The position numbers and the translations under genes were made by a program. From Aminipila luticellarii (GTDB lineage Bacteria > Bacillota > Clostridia > Peptostreptococcales > Anaerovoracaceae), in NCBI RefSeq assembly GCF_004103735.1, contig NZ_CP035281.1, positions 62,001 to 126,000 on the forward strand: a stretch of 64,000 bases of DNA, read 5' to 3'. Position 1 is the stretch's first letter. Each line of letters opens with the position of its first letter. Below, piece by piece: positions 26,313 to 35,869 of the stretch. The notes under the pieces were generated by a model. The model was given only the letters and a program-made list of their open reading frames with translations. It was not told the DNA's origin and made no database searches.

Positions 26313-27522
26313 CCCTGTCCTCTCCTTCTAATTGCATCACAGCTTGAAGCTGAACAAAATGCTTTGCTGTTCTGGGACTTCTTCCGCCGTTCCGGATAGC
26401 AAAAGCTTCGGCTTTTGTGCAAAGCTCTTTTTCAGGAAGAGTCAGTTTGTATTCCTTTGCCAAATGTCTTACAATATCCAGATAATTTTCCTGATCGGGG
26501 GCTTGGAATGTAACGGTAAGGCCAAATCTGGCGGATAAGCTGAGCGTTTCCTGAAGGGTATCGTTCACGTGCAGGTCATCGCCGCTTCTTTCTGCCATAT
26601 TTTCTTTAACCAGATGCTTTCGGTTGCTGGTCGCATAGATGGCAACGTTTTTGCTTCTGGAAGCAATACTTCCTTCCAGGACTGCTTTTAACGCAGAAAA
26701 ACTGTCATCATTCCCGCTAAAACTTAAATCGTCAATAAACAATATGAACTTAAGCGGATTAATGGATAGCATTTCCAACAGACTTGGCAGTTCTAATAAC
26801 TGATCTTTTTTTATCTCAATAAGCCGTAAACCCTTATTCTTATATTCGTTTAGAATAGCTTTTACCGTCGAACTTTTTCCTGTTCCCGCATCCCCATATA
26901 AAAGAACATTGTTGGCTCCCGTACCTTCAATCAATGCCAGTGTATTCTGGATAATAAGGCTTCGCTCTCTTTCATAGCCGGGAAGCTCGGACAGCCTTTG
27001 CGGATCCGGGTGCGCCACAGGCATAATTCCGTCGGAAGACAGAACAAAGGCGTAATATTTGGCATAGATGCCGTATCCGCTCACGGGAAGCTTTGCTATA
27101 CGCTCCATGTATAAAGAAGTCAGGTCTACCGGCTCGTTGGTCCATACCGGCAGAAAACCTTTATAGTTGATAATGGATCGTGCATCTTCCGGTGTCAGTG
27201 AGGCAAGACGGGTCAGTACATCCAATTCATTTTTTAAAGCGGCTTCGATGACCGGATCAAAGGCTTTCCCCGCACCTTTCCCAATAATATAAAAGTTTTC
27301 ATCGTTTAGAACCAGTTCGGTAATGTACCGGGATAAAGAACTGGTTTTATTAAAAAGCTTCGAAACAAAATCTCCATAAATGTGGAGAACGAGATCTTTT
27401 GATTCCAAAGAATAAGTGGAAACCGCCAGTTCCTGAAAATTTTTTATTGCGTCATCCTTTAAAATACTTCGGAAGATTGACAAAGTATTTAATTCCGTAG
27501 ACAGATCATGTAATTTATTCAT
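26296..27522 (-). CDS. DUF815-type AAA+ ATPase
   Basis: A 408-residue cytoplasmic ATPase of the DUF815 family. An N-terminal helical domain (about residues 1-180) precedes the AAA module with Walker A GDAGTGKSS near 210, Walker B FILFIDDLSF near 260, a TSNRKHL sensor-1 region and an arginine-rich C-terminal lid. The role of the family is not established. It is the first gene of the operon with the lipase, ComFB-like and zinc-ribbon genes. AAGGAG lies 7 nt before the ATG. Confidence 0.88.
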   Translation of the reverse strand: MNKLHDLSTELNTLSIFRSILKDDAIKNFQELAVSTYSLESKDLVLHIYGDFVSKLFNKTSSLSRYITELVLNDENFYIIGKGAGKAFDPVIEAALKNELDVLTRLASLTPEDARSIINYKGFLPVWTNEPVDLTSLYMERIAKLPVSGYGIYAKYYAFVLSSDGIMPVAHPDPQRLSELPGYERERSLIIQNTLALIEGTGANNVLLYGDAGTGKSSTVKAILNEYKNKGLRLIEIKKDQLLELPSLLEMLSINPLKFILFIDDLSFSGNDDSFSALKAVLEGSIASRSKNVAIYATSNRKHLVKENMAERSGDDLHVNDTLQETLSLSARFGLTVTFQAPDQENYLDIVRHLAKEYKLTLPEKELCTKAEAFAIRNGGRSPRTAKHFVQLQAVMQLEGEDRDDTEN

Positions 27523-27555
27523 AAAAATACTCCTTAGGTCGATAGATAAGTTTTA

Positions 27556-27584
27556 TTGATAAACCCATTGAAAAATGGTATTAT
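27556..27584 (+). promoter_or_regulatory. Possible promoter of the threonine dehydratase gene
   Basis: TTGATA (27556-27561), 17-nt spacer, TATTAT (27579-27584). About 105 nt of leader follows with one small hairpin (CACACA/TGTGTG); no terminator or T-box is seen. Confidence 0.5.
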
Positions 27585-27694
27585 TTAAATACTAATTATA
27601 TCATTCATTATACCACACAAGCTACGTCGCTGTGTGATGCAATTTTAAATAAAATTAAGAACTATAATATAAAATATTCGGGAGGTAGAAGCTC

Positions 27695-28903
27695 ATGCTT
27701 ACATTAGATAAGATATATCATGCGGCATACGTTCTGCGGGAAGTGGCCAGAAAAACAGATTTAATCTTAGCACCGGAGTTGAGCCGGGAAAACACCATAT
27801 ATCTCAAAACAGAAAATCTGCAGGTAACAGGAAGCTTTAAACTGAGGGGAGCTTATTATAAAATAAGCCAGCTCAGCGAAGAAGAGAAAGCACATGGGAT
27901 TATTGCCTGCAGTGCCGGGAACCATGCACAGGGAGTGGCGCTGGCTTCCCAAAAAAATAATATTCCTTGTCTGATCTGCATGCCGGACGGAGCACCCATA
28001 AGCAAGGTGGAGGCTACCAGAAAATATGGCGCGGAGGTTTGCCTGGTAAAGGATACCTATGATGATGCCCATGCAAAGGCGTTGGAAATTCAAAGAGAAG
28101 AAGGAAGGACCATGATCCATCCCTTTAATGATGAGGATGTTATAGCAGGGCAGGGTACCATCGGACTGGAAATCCTGGAGCAGCTCTCCTGCGCGGATGC
28201 TGTTATCGTACCTGTGGGCGGCGGCGGTCTGATCAGCGGAGTGGCTTTTGCTATCAAAAGCTTAAATCCCGATTGCAAGGTTTACGGAGTACAGGCGGCA
28301 GGTGCGCCCAGTATGTATAAAGCCATAAAAGAGCAGAGCATGATTACGCTGGATTCGGTCAATACGTTCGCGGATGGTATAGCGGTCAAGCAGCCGGGGG
28401 ATATTACTTATGAAATGGTCAGCCAATATGTAGATGATATAACGGTGGTCTCTGAGGATGAAATCGCAGCGGCTATCCTTGCTTTAATGGAGAAACAAAA
28501 GCTGATTTCCGAAGGTGCGGGAGCCGTTTCTGTGGCAGCAGCCATGTTTAATAAGTTCGACCTGCACGGAAAGAAGGTGGTCTGCCTTGTCAGCGGAGGC
28601 AACATAGACGTAAGCTTCCTGAACAGAGTCGTGACCAGAGGACTGATCATGAGCGGAAGGAGAACCACCATAACCGTGGAATTAGCTGACAGGCCGGGGC
28701 AGCTTCTTTCCGTGAGTGAAATCATAAGCCGCTGCGGAGGAAATGTGGTGACGGTATATCACGACAGGAGCGATCCGAATATGGCCATTAACAGCTGTTT
28801 CCTGCGGGTAGTCATAGAAACCCGGGATCGGGAGCAGGCAGCGCAGATAAAGCAGGAGCTGGTCAAAGCCGGTATGCAGCTTGTGGGAGAAAAGCCGCAA
28901 TAA
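27695..28903 (+). CDS. ilvA: Threonine ammonia-lyase (threonine dehydratase) with ACT domain
   Basis: PLP enzyme that deaminates threonine to 2-oxobutyrate, the isoleucine precursor or a fermentation substrate. The 402-residue protein has the PLP lysine in TGSFKLRGAYYK near residue 51, SAGNHAQGVA near 80, the glycine-rich phosphate loop PVGGGGLISG near 180 and a single C-terminal ACT domain (about 325-400). This length is the short form often called catabolic TdcB/IlvA-like; the biosynthetic role is inferred from the ilv operon nearby. GGAGG precedes the ATG. Confidence 0.92.
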   Translation: MLTLDKIYHAAYVLREVARKTDLILAPELSRENTIYLKTENLQVTGSFKLRGAYYKISQLSEEEKAHGIIACSAGNHAQGVALASQKNNIPCLICMPDGAPISKVEATRKYGAEVCLVKDTYDDAHAKALEIQREEGRTMIHPFNDEDVIAGQGTIGLEILEQLSCADAVIVPVGGGGLISGVAFAIKSLNPDCKVYGVQAAGAPSMYKAIKEQSMITLDSVNTFADGIAVKQPGDITYEMVSQYVDDITVVSEDEIAAAILALMEKQKLISEGAGAVSVAAAMFNKFDLHGKKVVCLVSGGNIDVSFLNRVVTRGLIMSGRRTTITVELADRPGQLLSVSEIISRCGGNVVTVYHDRSDPNMAINSCFLRVVIETRDREQAAQIKQELVKAGMQLVGEKPQ

Positions 28904-28930
28904 AGAATATTTTCTAAACACATATTTTCT

Positions 28931-28956
28931 AACCTGCTTTTTAAGCAGGTTTTTTT
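28931..28956 (+). terminator. Terminator of ilvA
   Basis: A 9-bp stem (28931-28939 with 28943-28951), a 3-nt loop and a following T-run, 28 nt after the stop. The next 190 nt are AT-rich and hold no gene that I can see. Confidence 0.85.
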
Positions 28957-29142
28957 CGTCTCAAAAGCATAATTATTCAAAATTAAAGCACTAAATAAAT
29001 AATGCGTTACTAGGCTAAAAGATTTGTAAAAAAAGTACAATGTTGTTGTTTTGATGTCTCATCTGGTACAAATAAGATTGTATGCAAAACCGTTTAAAAA
29101 TACAATTCTCTTCTAAGTTTTGAGAAAATTTAAAATAAAGTA

Positions 29143-29172
29143 TTGTAAATTTATTAACAAATTTGATATAAT
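29143..29172 (+). promoter_or_regulatory. Promoter of the hut operon
   Basis: TTGTAA (29143-29148), 18-nt spacer, TATAAT (29167-29172), 84 nt before the hutH start. Confidence 0.6.
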
Positions 29173-29256
29173 ATAAACGGCGTTTTACAAAAAAGAACGA
29201 TGAATAAATATACAAAATATATGAATAATTATAATAAAAGAACGAGAGGGAAAAAG

Positions 29257-30780
29257 ATGAGCATTACAATTAATGGTACACATTTAACGGTTGAAGAGGT
29301 TATCCGTGTAGCCCGATATGATGAAGAAGTTACTATTACACCGGAAGCACAGGCGGCTGTGAAAAAGGCCAGAGACTACGTGGATAAAAAACTGGCGGAA
29401 GGTGCTGTAATTTATGGCCTGACAACAGGCTTTGGTAAGTTTGCGGATACCTTCATATCCAGCGACGAAACGGCGGATTTACAAAGAAATTTGATTATAA
29501 GCCACACCTGTGCATTAGGCAACGGACTGCCCAGAGAGGTTGTCAGAGCCGCAATGCTGCTGAGATGCAATGCACTTTCACGGGGAAACTCAGGGATTCG
29601 ACCCGCTACTTTAAATACATTAGTGGATATGTTAAATAAAGGGGTTCATCCGGTCATTCCGGAGAAAGGCTCTTTGGGCGCGTCCGGAGATTTGGCGCCG
29701 CTGTCCCATATGGTATTGACCATGATCGGTGAAGGGGATGCAGAATATAAGGGTGAGATCATGCCGGGAGCAGAAGCGATGAAGAAGGCAGGAATCCCTG
29801 TGGTTCAGCTGGCAGCGAAGGAAGGGCTTGCTTTGATCAATGGAACCCAGATTATGACAGCCATCGGTGTAAATGTCCTTTGGGATGCCCTGGATCTTTT
29901 AAAGGTGGCGGACATTGCCACAGCTATGACAGCAGAAGCTTTAAACGGCATTAAAAAGGCGTATGACCATAAAGTACACGACGTAAGAGGACATCAGGGA
30001 CAAAAAGATGTGGCAGAAAATCTGCTGACCTTGCTTAAAGAAAGTGATAATGCTCAAGATGTAAATCCGAATAAGGTTCAGGATCCATATTCACTGAGAT
30101 GTATTCCTCAGATCCACGGAGCTTCCAGAGATGCCGTTCAATACGTATATGATGCTGTAACCAGAGAAATTAATGCCGTAACGGATAATCCGCTTATTTT
30201 TCCGGATGAGGACGAAGTTATTTCCGGCGGAAATTTCCACGGACAGCCTATGGCTCTGGCATTCGATTTCTTAAAGATGGCGATTGCAGAACTGGCAGAT
30301 GTTTCGGAAAGGAGAACGGAACGTCTTGTTAATCCGCAGCTTTCGGAAGGACTGCCTGCATTTTTGACAAAGCATGGCGGAGTCTGCTCAGGGTTCATGA
30401 TCGCTCAGTATGCAGCAGCTTCCATGGTTTCAGAAAATAAAATTTATGCACATCCGGCCTGCGTGGATTCCATTCCGTCTTCCGGAAATCAGGAGGATCA
30501 CGTAAGTATGGGAACAACGGCAGCAAGGACTGCGGCGATGATTCTGGATAATGCACAAAAGGTTCTCGGTATTGAATTGTTTGCCGCATCTCAGGGAATC
30601 TGGCTGAGAGGTGAGACCGGACTGGCAAAAGGAACACAGGCGGCGTATGATTTTATCAGACAGACTGTGGAGCCGGTAGAGCAGGATGTCATCATGCACT
30701 ATGAATTGAAAAAATTTGATGAAATGATCAAAGACCACTCCATCGTGGAAGCGGTTGAAAAGGTTGTTAAATTAATATAA
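29257..30780 (+). CDS. hutH: Histidine ammonia-lyase
   Basis: Non-oxidative deamination of histidine to urocanate, the first step of histidine fermentation. The 507-residue protein has YGLTTGFGKFAD near residue 53 and GSLGASGDLAPLSH near 142, whose Ala-Ser-Gly forms the MIO electrophile. The C-terminal block with QEDHVSMG is also present. The start at 29257 has GAGAGGG at good spacing; the longer frame from 29200 adds a Lys/Asn-rich stretch with no ribosome binding site. It is the first gene of hutH-hutU-hutI-cyclodeaminase-ftcD. Confidence 0.96.
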   Translation: MSITINGTHLTVEEVIRVARYDEEVTITPEAQAAVKKARDYVDKKLAEGAVIYGLTTGFGKFADTFISSDETADLQRNLIISHTCALGNGLPREVVRAAMLLRCNALSRGNSGIRPATLNTLVDMLNKGVHPVIPEKGSLGASGDLAPLSHMVLTMIGEGDAEYKGEIMPGAEAMKKAGIPVVQLAAKEGLALINGTQIMTAIGVNVLWDALDLLKVADIATAMTAEALNGIKKAYDHKVHDVRGHQGQKDVAENLLTLLKESDNAQDVNPNKVQDPYSLRCIPQIHGASRDAVQYVYDAVTREINAVTDNPLIFPDEDEVISGGNFHGQPMALAFDFLKMAIAELADVSERRTERLVNPQLSEGLPAFLTKHGGVCSGFMIAQYAAASMVSENKIYAHPACVDSIPSSGNQEDHVSMGTTAARTAAMILDNAQKVLGIELFAASQGIWLRGETGLAKGTQAAYDFIRQTVEPVEQDVIMHYELKKFDEMIKDHSIVEAVEKVVKLI

Positions 30781-30838
30781 GAATAGGTATAAAGGTACAT
30801 TTATGTATCTAAAAGACCTTGTACGAGGGGGGAACGAA

Positions 30839-32863
30839 ATGTTAGATAACAAGAAAATAGCGGAAGCTATGACCGTGAAGCTGGATGCCGTATTGCCGGA
30901 ATATCCGGCCTTTGAAGAGGGAAAGAGACGGGCTCCGGACAGAGGATTCCGGCTGACTCCGGCGCAGACCAAGCTGGCTCTTAAAAATGCACTCAGATAT
31001 GTACCTGAGGAGCTGCATGAAACACTGGCTCCAGAATTTATGGAGGAGCTGAAAAATTACGGAAGAATTTATGCGTACAGATACAGACCGGCAGGAAGAA
31101 TTTACGGAAAGCCTATCGACGAATATAAAGGGAACTGCATAGAAGGAAAAGCCTTTCAGGTCATGATCGACAATAATCTGGACTTTGAAATAGCCCTTTA
31201 TCCTTATGAGCTGGTTACGTACGGAGAAACGGGCCAGCCTTGTCAGAATTGGCTTCAATATCGATTAATCAAGAAGTACTTGGAGGAATTGACGGATCAT
31301 CAGACCTTAGTGCTCGAATCGGGTCATCCGCTGGGACTGTTCCCATCAAAGCCCAATGCGCCCCGTGTAATTATTACAAACTCCATGATGATCGGTATGT
31401 TTGACAATCTGGAAGACTGGGAAATCGCCGAGGAAATGGGTGTAGCAAACTATGGACAGATGACGGCAGGCGGCTGGATGTATATCGGGCCTCAGGGAAT
31501 TGTCCACGGAACCTTCAACACCATATTGAACGCCGGAAGAAAATATCTGGGCGTGCCGGAGCAGGGCGATCTGACAGGGCATACCTTTGTATCCTCCGGC
31601 CTTGGCGGGATGAGCGGAGCACAGCCTAAGGCGGCGAATATTGCAAAGGCAGTGGGCATTTTTGCGGAAGTGGATTTGTCCAGAATACAGACGAGATACG
31701 ATCAGGGATGGGTAGATGTCATTCTTGAGGATTTAGATGAAGTATTTAAGCTGGCTGAAGAGAAACTGAAAGCGAAGGAATCCATTTCTATTGCCTATCA
31801 CGGCAATATCGTGGACTTGCTTGAAAGAGCGGCGGAAGTAGGCTTTAAAATGGATCTGCTGTCCGACCAGACCTCTTGTCATAATGTGTATAATGGCGGA
31901 TACTGCCCGGTTGGACTGACTTTCGAGGAAAGAACGGAACTGCTGCATAAGGACCGAGAAGAATTTTGTAAAAAGGTAGACCAATCACTTCATAGGCATT
32001 TTCAGGCGATTAAAAAGCTGACGGCGGAAGGAACCTATTTCTTTGACTATGGAAATTCCTTTATGAAGGCCATGTATGATGCGGGGATTAAGGAAATATC
32101 CAAGAACGGTATCGATGAAAAGGACGGGTTCATTTGGCCTTCCTATGTAGAAGATATTATGGGGCCTATGCTGTTCGACTATGGATACGGGCCGTTCAGG
32201 TGGGTTTGTCTGTCAGGAAAGCCAGAGGATCTGGACAGAACAGATAAGGCCGCTATGGATTGTATCGACCCGAACCGAAGATTCCAGGACAGAGATAACT
32301 GGGTATGGATTCGGGATGCAAAAGAAAACAAGCTGGTGGTAGGCACACAGGCCAGAATCCTGTATCAGGATGCAGAGGGCAGAAGAGACATTGCCCTTAA
32401 GTTTAATGAATTGGTTCGGGAAGGCAAGATCGGACCGGTCATGATCGGACGAGATCATCACGATGTGAGCGGAACCGATTCGCCGTTCAGAGAAACCTCC
32501 AACATTAAAGACGGAAGCAATGTCATGGCCGACATGGCTGTTCAATGCTTTGCCGGAAATGCGGCCAGAGGAATGAGCTTATGCGCTCTTCATAACGGCG
32601 GCGGCGTGGGAATCGGCAAAGCCATTAACGGCGGGTTCGGACTTGTGCTGGACGGAAGCGAAAGAATCGATAAGATCATCCGATCTGCTATGATGTGGGA
32701 TGTAATGGGCGGCGTGGCCAGAAGAAGCTGGGCGAGAAATGAGAACGCCCTTGAAACGTCGGTCGCATACAATAAAAACTATGCGGGCAAGGGTCATATT
32801 ACGATCCCTTATGTGGCAAGCGATGAACTGGTAGACGGTATTGTTGCAAAATATATGAAGTAG
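30839..32863 (+). CDS. hutU: Urocanate hydratase
   Basis: NAD-dependent hydration of urocanate to imidazolone propionate. The 674-residue protein belongs to the longer urocanase form. Conserved blocks include GQMTAGGWMYIGPQGIVHGT near residue 215, SSGLGGMSGAQPKA near 255, DQTSCHNVYNGGYCPVG near 350 and GRDHHDVSGTDSP near 540. The start at 30839 follows GAGGGGGG; a frame extending to 30803 lacks a signal. It lies 58 nt after hutH and 8 nt before hutI. Confidence 0.96.
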   Translation: MLDNKKIAEAMTVKLDAVLPEYPAFEEGKRRAPDRGFRLTPAQTKLALKNALRYVPEELHETLAPEFMEELKNYGRIYAYRYRPAGRIYGKPIDEYKGNCIEGKAFQVMIDNNLDFEIALYPYELVTYGETGQPCQNWLQYRLIKKYLEELTDHQTLVLESGHPLGLFPSKPNAPRVIITNSMMIGMFDNLEDWEIAEEMGVANYGQMTAGGWMYIGPQGIVHGTFNTILNAGRKYLGVPEQGDLTGHTFVSSGLGGMSGAQPKAANIAKAVGIFAEVDLSRIQTRYDQGWVDVILEDLDEVFKLAEEKLKAKESISIAYHGNIVDLLERAAEVGFKMDLLSDQTSCHNVYNGGYCPVGLTFEERTELLHKDREEFCKKVDQSLHRHFQAIKKLTAEGTYFFDYGNSFMKAMYDAGIKEISKNGIDEKDGFIWPSYVEDIMGPMLFDYGYGPFRWVCLSGKPEDLDRTDKAAMDCIDPNRRFQDRDNWVWIRDAKENKLVVGTQARILYQDAEGRRDIALKFNELVREGKIGPVMIGRDHHDVSGTDSPFRETSNIKDGSNVMADMAVQCFAGNAARGMSLCALHNGGGVGIGKAINGGFGLVLDGSERIDKIIRSAMMWDVMGGVARRSWARNENALETSVAYNKNYAGKGHITIPYVASDELVDGIVAKYMK

Positions 32864-32871
32864 GTGACAGT

Positions 32872-34110
32872 ATGGCAAATACACTGCTGATAAAAAATAT
32901 CGGAATCTTGCAGACCCCTGTGGGCAGTTTCAGCCACAAGGGAGAAAAGCAGGGTGAAAATGTGAAAATGAAAGATGCCGCTCTCTTTATTGAAAGCGGT
33001 ATCATAAAAGAAATCTGCGAAAACGGCAAGCTTCCTGCGGATGCAGAAAAAGCAGAAACCATCATTGACGCAGAAGGAAAGCTGGTCACCCCCGGCTTGG
33101 TAGAAGGGCATACGCATTTGGTATTTGGCGGATACAGGCAGAATGAAATCCCCATGAAGCTGAAAGGAGCCGGTTATCTGGACATCCTGAATGCGGGAGG
33201 CGGAATCCTGGATACGGTAAGACATACCAGACAGGCAACCTTTGAGGAGCTTTATGATAAATCCTTTGATTTTCTGGACGAGATGATGGCACTTGGCGTG
33301 ACGACCTGTGAAGCAAAAAGCGGATATGGGCTCGATATGAAAAACGAGATGAAGATGCTCCAGGTCGTAAAAGCGTTGGATGAAAATCATCCTATGGATA
33401 TGGTGGCTACCTTTATGGGTGCTCACGCTGTTCCGGAGGAATATAAAGACAGGGCGGACGATTATATTGAACTGCTGTGCAGGGAGGTTCTTCCAGAAGT
33501 CCAAAAGCAAGGGCTGGCAGAATTTGCGGATGTATTCTGCGAGGATTCTGTATTTGATGTATCGCAGAGCAGGAAATATTTGGAATGTGCGAAAGACTGC
33601 GGTTTTGGTCTTAAAATTCACGCAGATGAGATTGAAGAGATCGGCGGCTCCCAGCTGGCCGGTGAAATCGGAGCTATTTCGGCAGAGCATTTAATTGCCA
33701 TAGGAGAGAGAGGTATGGCGTCCATGGCGAAAGCGGGGACGACCGCTATGCTCCTTCCGGCGACTTCCTTCTATCTTGGGAAGGACTTTGCTCCGGCCAG
33801 GAGAATGATAGAGCTGGGCATTCCGGTGGCGACGGCTTCGGACTTTAATCCGGGCTCCTGTCCATCCTTAAATCTGCAGTTTGTTATGAATCTGGGCTAT
33901 CTAAAATACAAGATGACGCCGGAAGAGGTTTTGACGGCAGTAACTATTAATCCGGCCTGTGCCATCGGAAGAGGCGATCGTGTGGGAACACTGGAAGTCG
34001 GCAAGCAGGCGGATGCAGTCATTTGGGATGCACCGGATATGGAAATGCTCTGCTATCGATTCGGCTCGAATCTGGCCATGCAGGTCATTAAAAAAGGAAT
34101 ATTGGTTTAA
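32872..34110 (+). CDS. hutI: Imidazolonepropionase
   Basis: Hydrolyses imidazolone propionate to N-formimino-glutamate. The 412-residue metal-dependent amidohydrolase has the metal-binding HTH (VEGHTHLVFGG, near residue 79), an HADEI histidine near 246, a further His in SAEHL, and the terminal Asp in SDFNPGSCPSL near 325. The ATG follows an AGGTGA site that overlaps the end of hutU, suggesting coupling. Confidence 0.96.
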   Translation: MANTLLIKNIGILQTPVGSFSHKGEKQGENVKMKDAALFIESGIIKEICENGKLPADAEKAETIIDAEGKLVTPGLVEGHTHLVFGGYRQNEIPMKLKGAGYLDILNAGGGILDTVRHTRQATFEELYDKSFDFLDEMMALGVTTCEAKSGYGLDMKNEMKMLQVVKALDENHPMDMVATFMGAHAVPEEYKDRADDYIELLCREVLPEVQKQGLAEFADVFCEDSVFDVSQSRKYLECAKDCGFGLKIHADEIEEIGGSQLAGEIGAISAEHLIAIGERGMASMAKAGTTAMLLPATSFYLGKDFAPARRMIELGIPVATASDFNPGSCPSLNLQFVMNLGYLKYKMTPEEVLTAVTINPACAIGRGDRVGTLEVGKQADAVIWDAPDMEMLCYRFGSNLAMQVIKKGILV

Positions 34111-34177
34111 CCTTCTGATTGATTTTGCGGCACAACGGCAAGACATAATCGGATGATATAAAATATGGGAGTACTTT

Positions 34178-34804
34178 ATGAAAATCAACGAAATGAAAGT
34201 GAACGAATACCTGAACCTTTTAAAGTCTGATGCTCCGGCACCCGGAGGCGGCTCAGCGAGCGCGCTTGCCGGTGCCCAGGGGATAGCTCTGTTTGAGATG
34301 GTGTGCGATTTGACCATTGGAAAAGAAAAGTTTGCAGAGTATCAGGAAATCTGCGCACAGGCAAAAGCAGACGGAGAAAAGCTTTATAAAGAGTTGACAG
34401 AAGCGATAGATAAGGATACGGAGGCCTTCAATCTCGTTTCTTCCGCATTTAAGCTGCCAAAGGCAACGGAAGAGGAAAAAAAGGTCAGGAGTAAGGCCAT
34501 TGCAGAGGGTACGCTGGCAGCAACAGAAGTTCCTTTTAAATCAATGGAGCTGGCATATGAGGGTCTTTTGATCGTACAAAAACTTGTGGGAAAGTCTAAT
34601 CCGAATGCGGTCAGCGATCTGGGAGTAGCCGTTCTGAACTTGATGTCCTGCATCAAAGGCGCGTGGCTCAATGTTAAAATTAATTTGCCCGGCGTAAAAG
34701 ATGAAGCCGCGGCAAAAGGATTTCAAGAAAAGGGTGAAAAAATCATTTTAGAAGCCGAAGCTTTAGAAAAAGAATTGTATGGCAGAGTCTTAGAATTATT
34801 ATAA
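34178..34804 (+). CDS. fchA: Formimidoyltetrahydrofolate cyclodeaminase / methenyl-THF cyclohydrolase family
   Basis: The 208-residue, mostly helical protein is of the FTCD C-terminal type, with APAPGGGSASALAGAQG near residue 23. Next to ftcD it most likely releases ammonia from 5-formimino-THF to give 5,10-methenyl-THF, recovering the one-carbon unit of histidine. Cyclohydrolase activity (FchA) is the alternative name for the same fold. Its position between hutI and ftcD supports the deaminase role. Confidence 0.9.
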   Translation: MKINEMKVNEYLNLLKSDAPAPGGGSASALAGAQGIALFEMVCDLTIGKEKFAEYQEICAQAKADGEKLYKELTEAIDKDTEAFNLVSSAFKLPKATEEEKKVRSKAIAEGTLAATEVPFKSMELAYEGLLIVQKLVGKSNPNAVSDLGVAVLNLMSCIKGAWLNVKINLPGVKDEAAAKGFQEKGEKIILEAEALEKELYGRVLELL

Positions 34805-34862
34805 ATAACAGAGCCTCTGTGAGGTGTTTATAAAAGATTAAAATATGGGAGGAAAAATCAAT

Positions 34863-35759
34863 ATGGCTAAAATAATAGAAAGCGTGCCCAATATCAGTGA
34901 GGGCAGAAATCAGGATGTAATTGAAGCATGTGTGGATCAGATTCGGACGACAGCAGGCTGCACCTTGCTGGATTACTCCTCAGATGCAAGCCATAACAGA
35001 ACGGTCATTACATATATGGGCAGCCCTGAAGCCTGTGAGGAAGCCAGCGTAAAGCTTGCGAAGAAGGCGGTCGAGTTAATTGATTTAACAAAACATACAG
35101 GCGAGCACCCTAGAATGGGCTGTGTGGACGTAATGCCTTTTATTCCGATTAAGGATGCCGGCACAGAGGATTGCATTGAATTATCTAAAAAAGTGGGAAG
35201 GAGAATCGCCGAAGAAGCAGATCTTCCGGTTTTCCTTTACGAGCAGTCCGCAAGTGCTCCTCATAGAGAAAATCTGGCAGCAATTCGTAAGGGTCAGTTT
35301 GAAGGCATGGCAGAAAAGGTGAAAGATTCCCTTTGGATTCCCGATTTTGGAGGTCAGAGAATTCATCCAACGGGAGGTGTTGTGGCAGTAGGTGCCAGAC
35401 CGCCGCTAATTGCTTTCAATATTAATTTGAGCACTTCCGATGTGGAAATCGCCAGCAAGATCGCTAAGATTATCAGAAGGTCAAACGGCGGATTTGACTG
35501 TGTAAAAGCGATGGGGGTTTTACTGGAAGAGAGAAACACGGCACAGGTTTCCATTAATATGACGGATTTTACCAGAACACCGCTTTACAGGGTGGTTGAA
35601 CTTACCAAAGCGGAAGCGGCCAGATATGGCGTACACGTGATCGGAACGGAGATTGTTGGACTTTGTCCAATGAATGCCCTATTTGATGCGGCAGAATATT
35701 ATCTTCAAATTGAAGATTTTGATTCCTCCGTACAGGTCATAGAGAACCATTTGCTTTAG
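34863..35759 (+). CDS. ftcD: Glutamate formimidoyltransferase
   Basis: Transfers the formimino group of formiminoglutamate to tetrahydrofolate, giving glutamate. The 298-residue protein has VPNISEGRN at the start, TGEHPRMGCVDVMPFIP near residue 80 and the C-terminal GTEIVGLCP region. It is the stand-alone transferase domain; the deaminase partner is the preceding gene. The frame opens at 34845 inside the Shine-Dalgarno region; the ATG at 34863 has GGAGG 10 nt upstream. It is the last gene of the hut operon. Confidence 0.95.
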   Translation: MAKIIESVPNISEGRNQDVIEACVDQIRTTAGCTLLDYSSDASHNRTVITYMGSPEACEEASVKLAKKAVELIDLTKHTGEHPRMGCVDVMPFIPIKDAGTEDCIELSKKVGRRIAEEADLPVFLYEQSASAPHRENLAAIRKGQFEGMAEKVKDSLWIPDFGGQRIHPTGGVVAVGARPPLIAFNINLSTSDVEIASKIAKIIRRSNGGFDCVKAMGVLLEERNTAQVSINMTDFTRTPLYRVVELTKAEAARYGVHVIGTEIVGLCPMNALFDAAEYYLQIEDFDSSVQVIENHLL

Positions 35760-35801
35760 CTTTTAAAGAAGCCTCCGCTGATAAAGAAAAATGTGTCGGA
35801 C

Positions 35802-35831
35802 TTGCGAAAATTGGACAAGATATGTTAGAAT
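35802..35831 (+). promoter_or_regulatory. Possible promoter of the DtxR-like gene
   Basis: TTGCGA (35802-35807), 18-nt spacer, TAGAAT (35826-35831), 39 nt before the ATG. Confidence 0.5.
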
Positions 35832-35869
35832 GAAAGAATGAATAAATAGGATTTGTCGGAGGTGAGAAA

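Noticed and set aside
32809-33690. 293-residue minus-strand ORF
   Set aside because: Antisense to hutI and the end of hutU; composition is that of a reverse-frame shadow and the plus-strand genes have full motifs.
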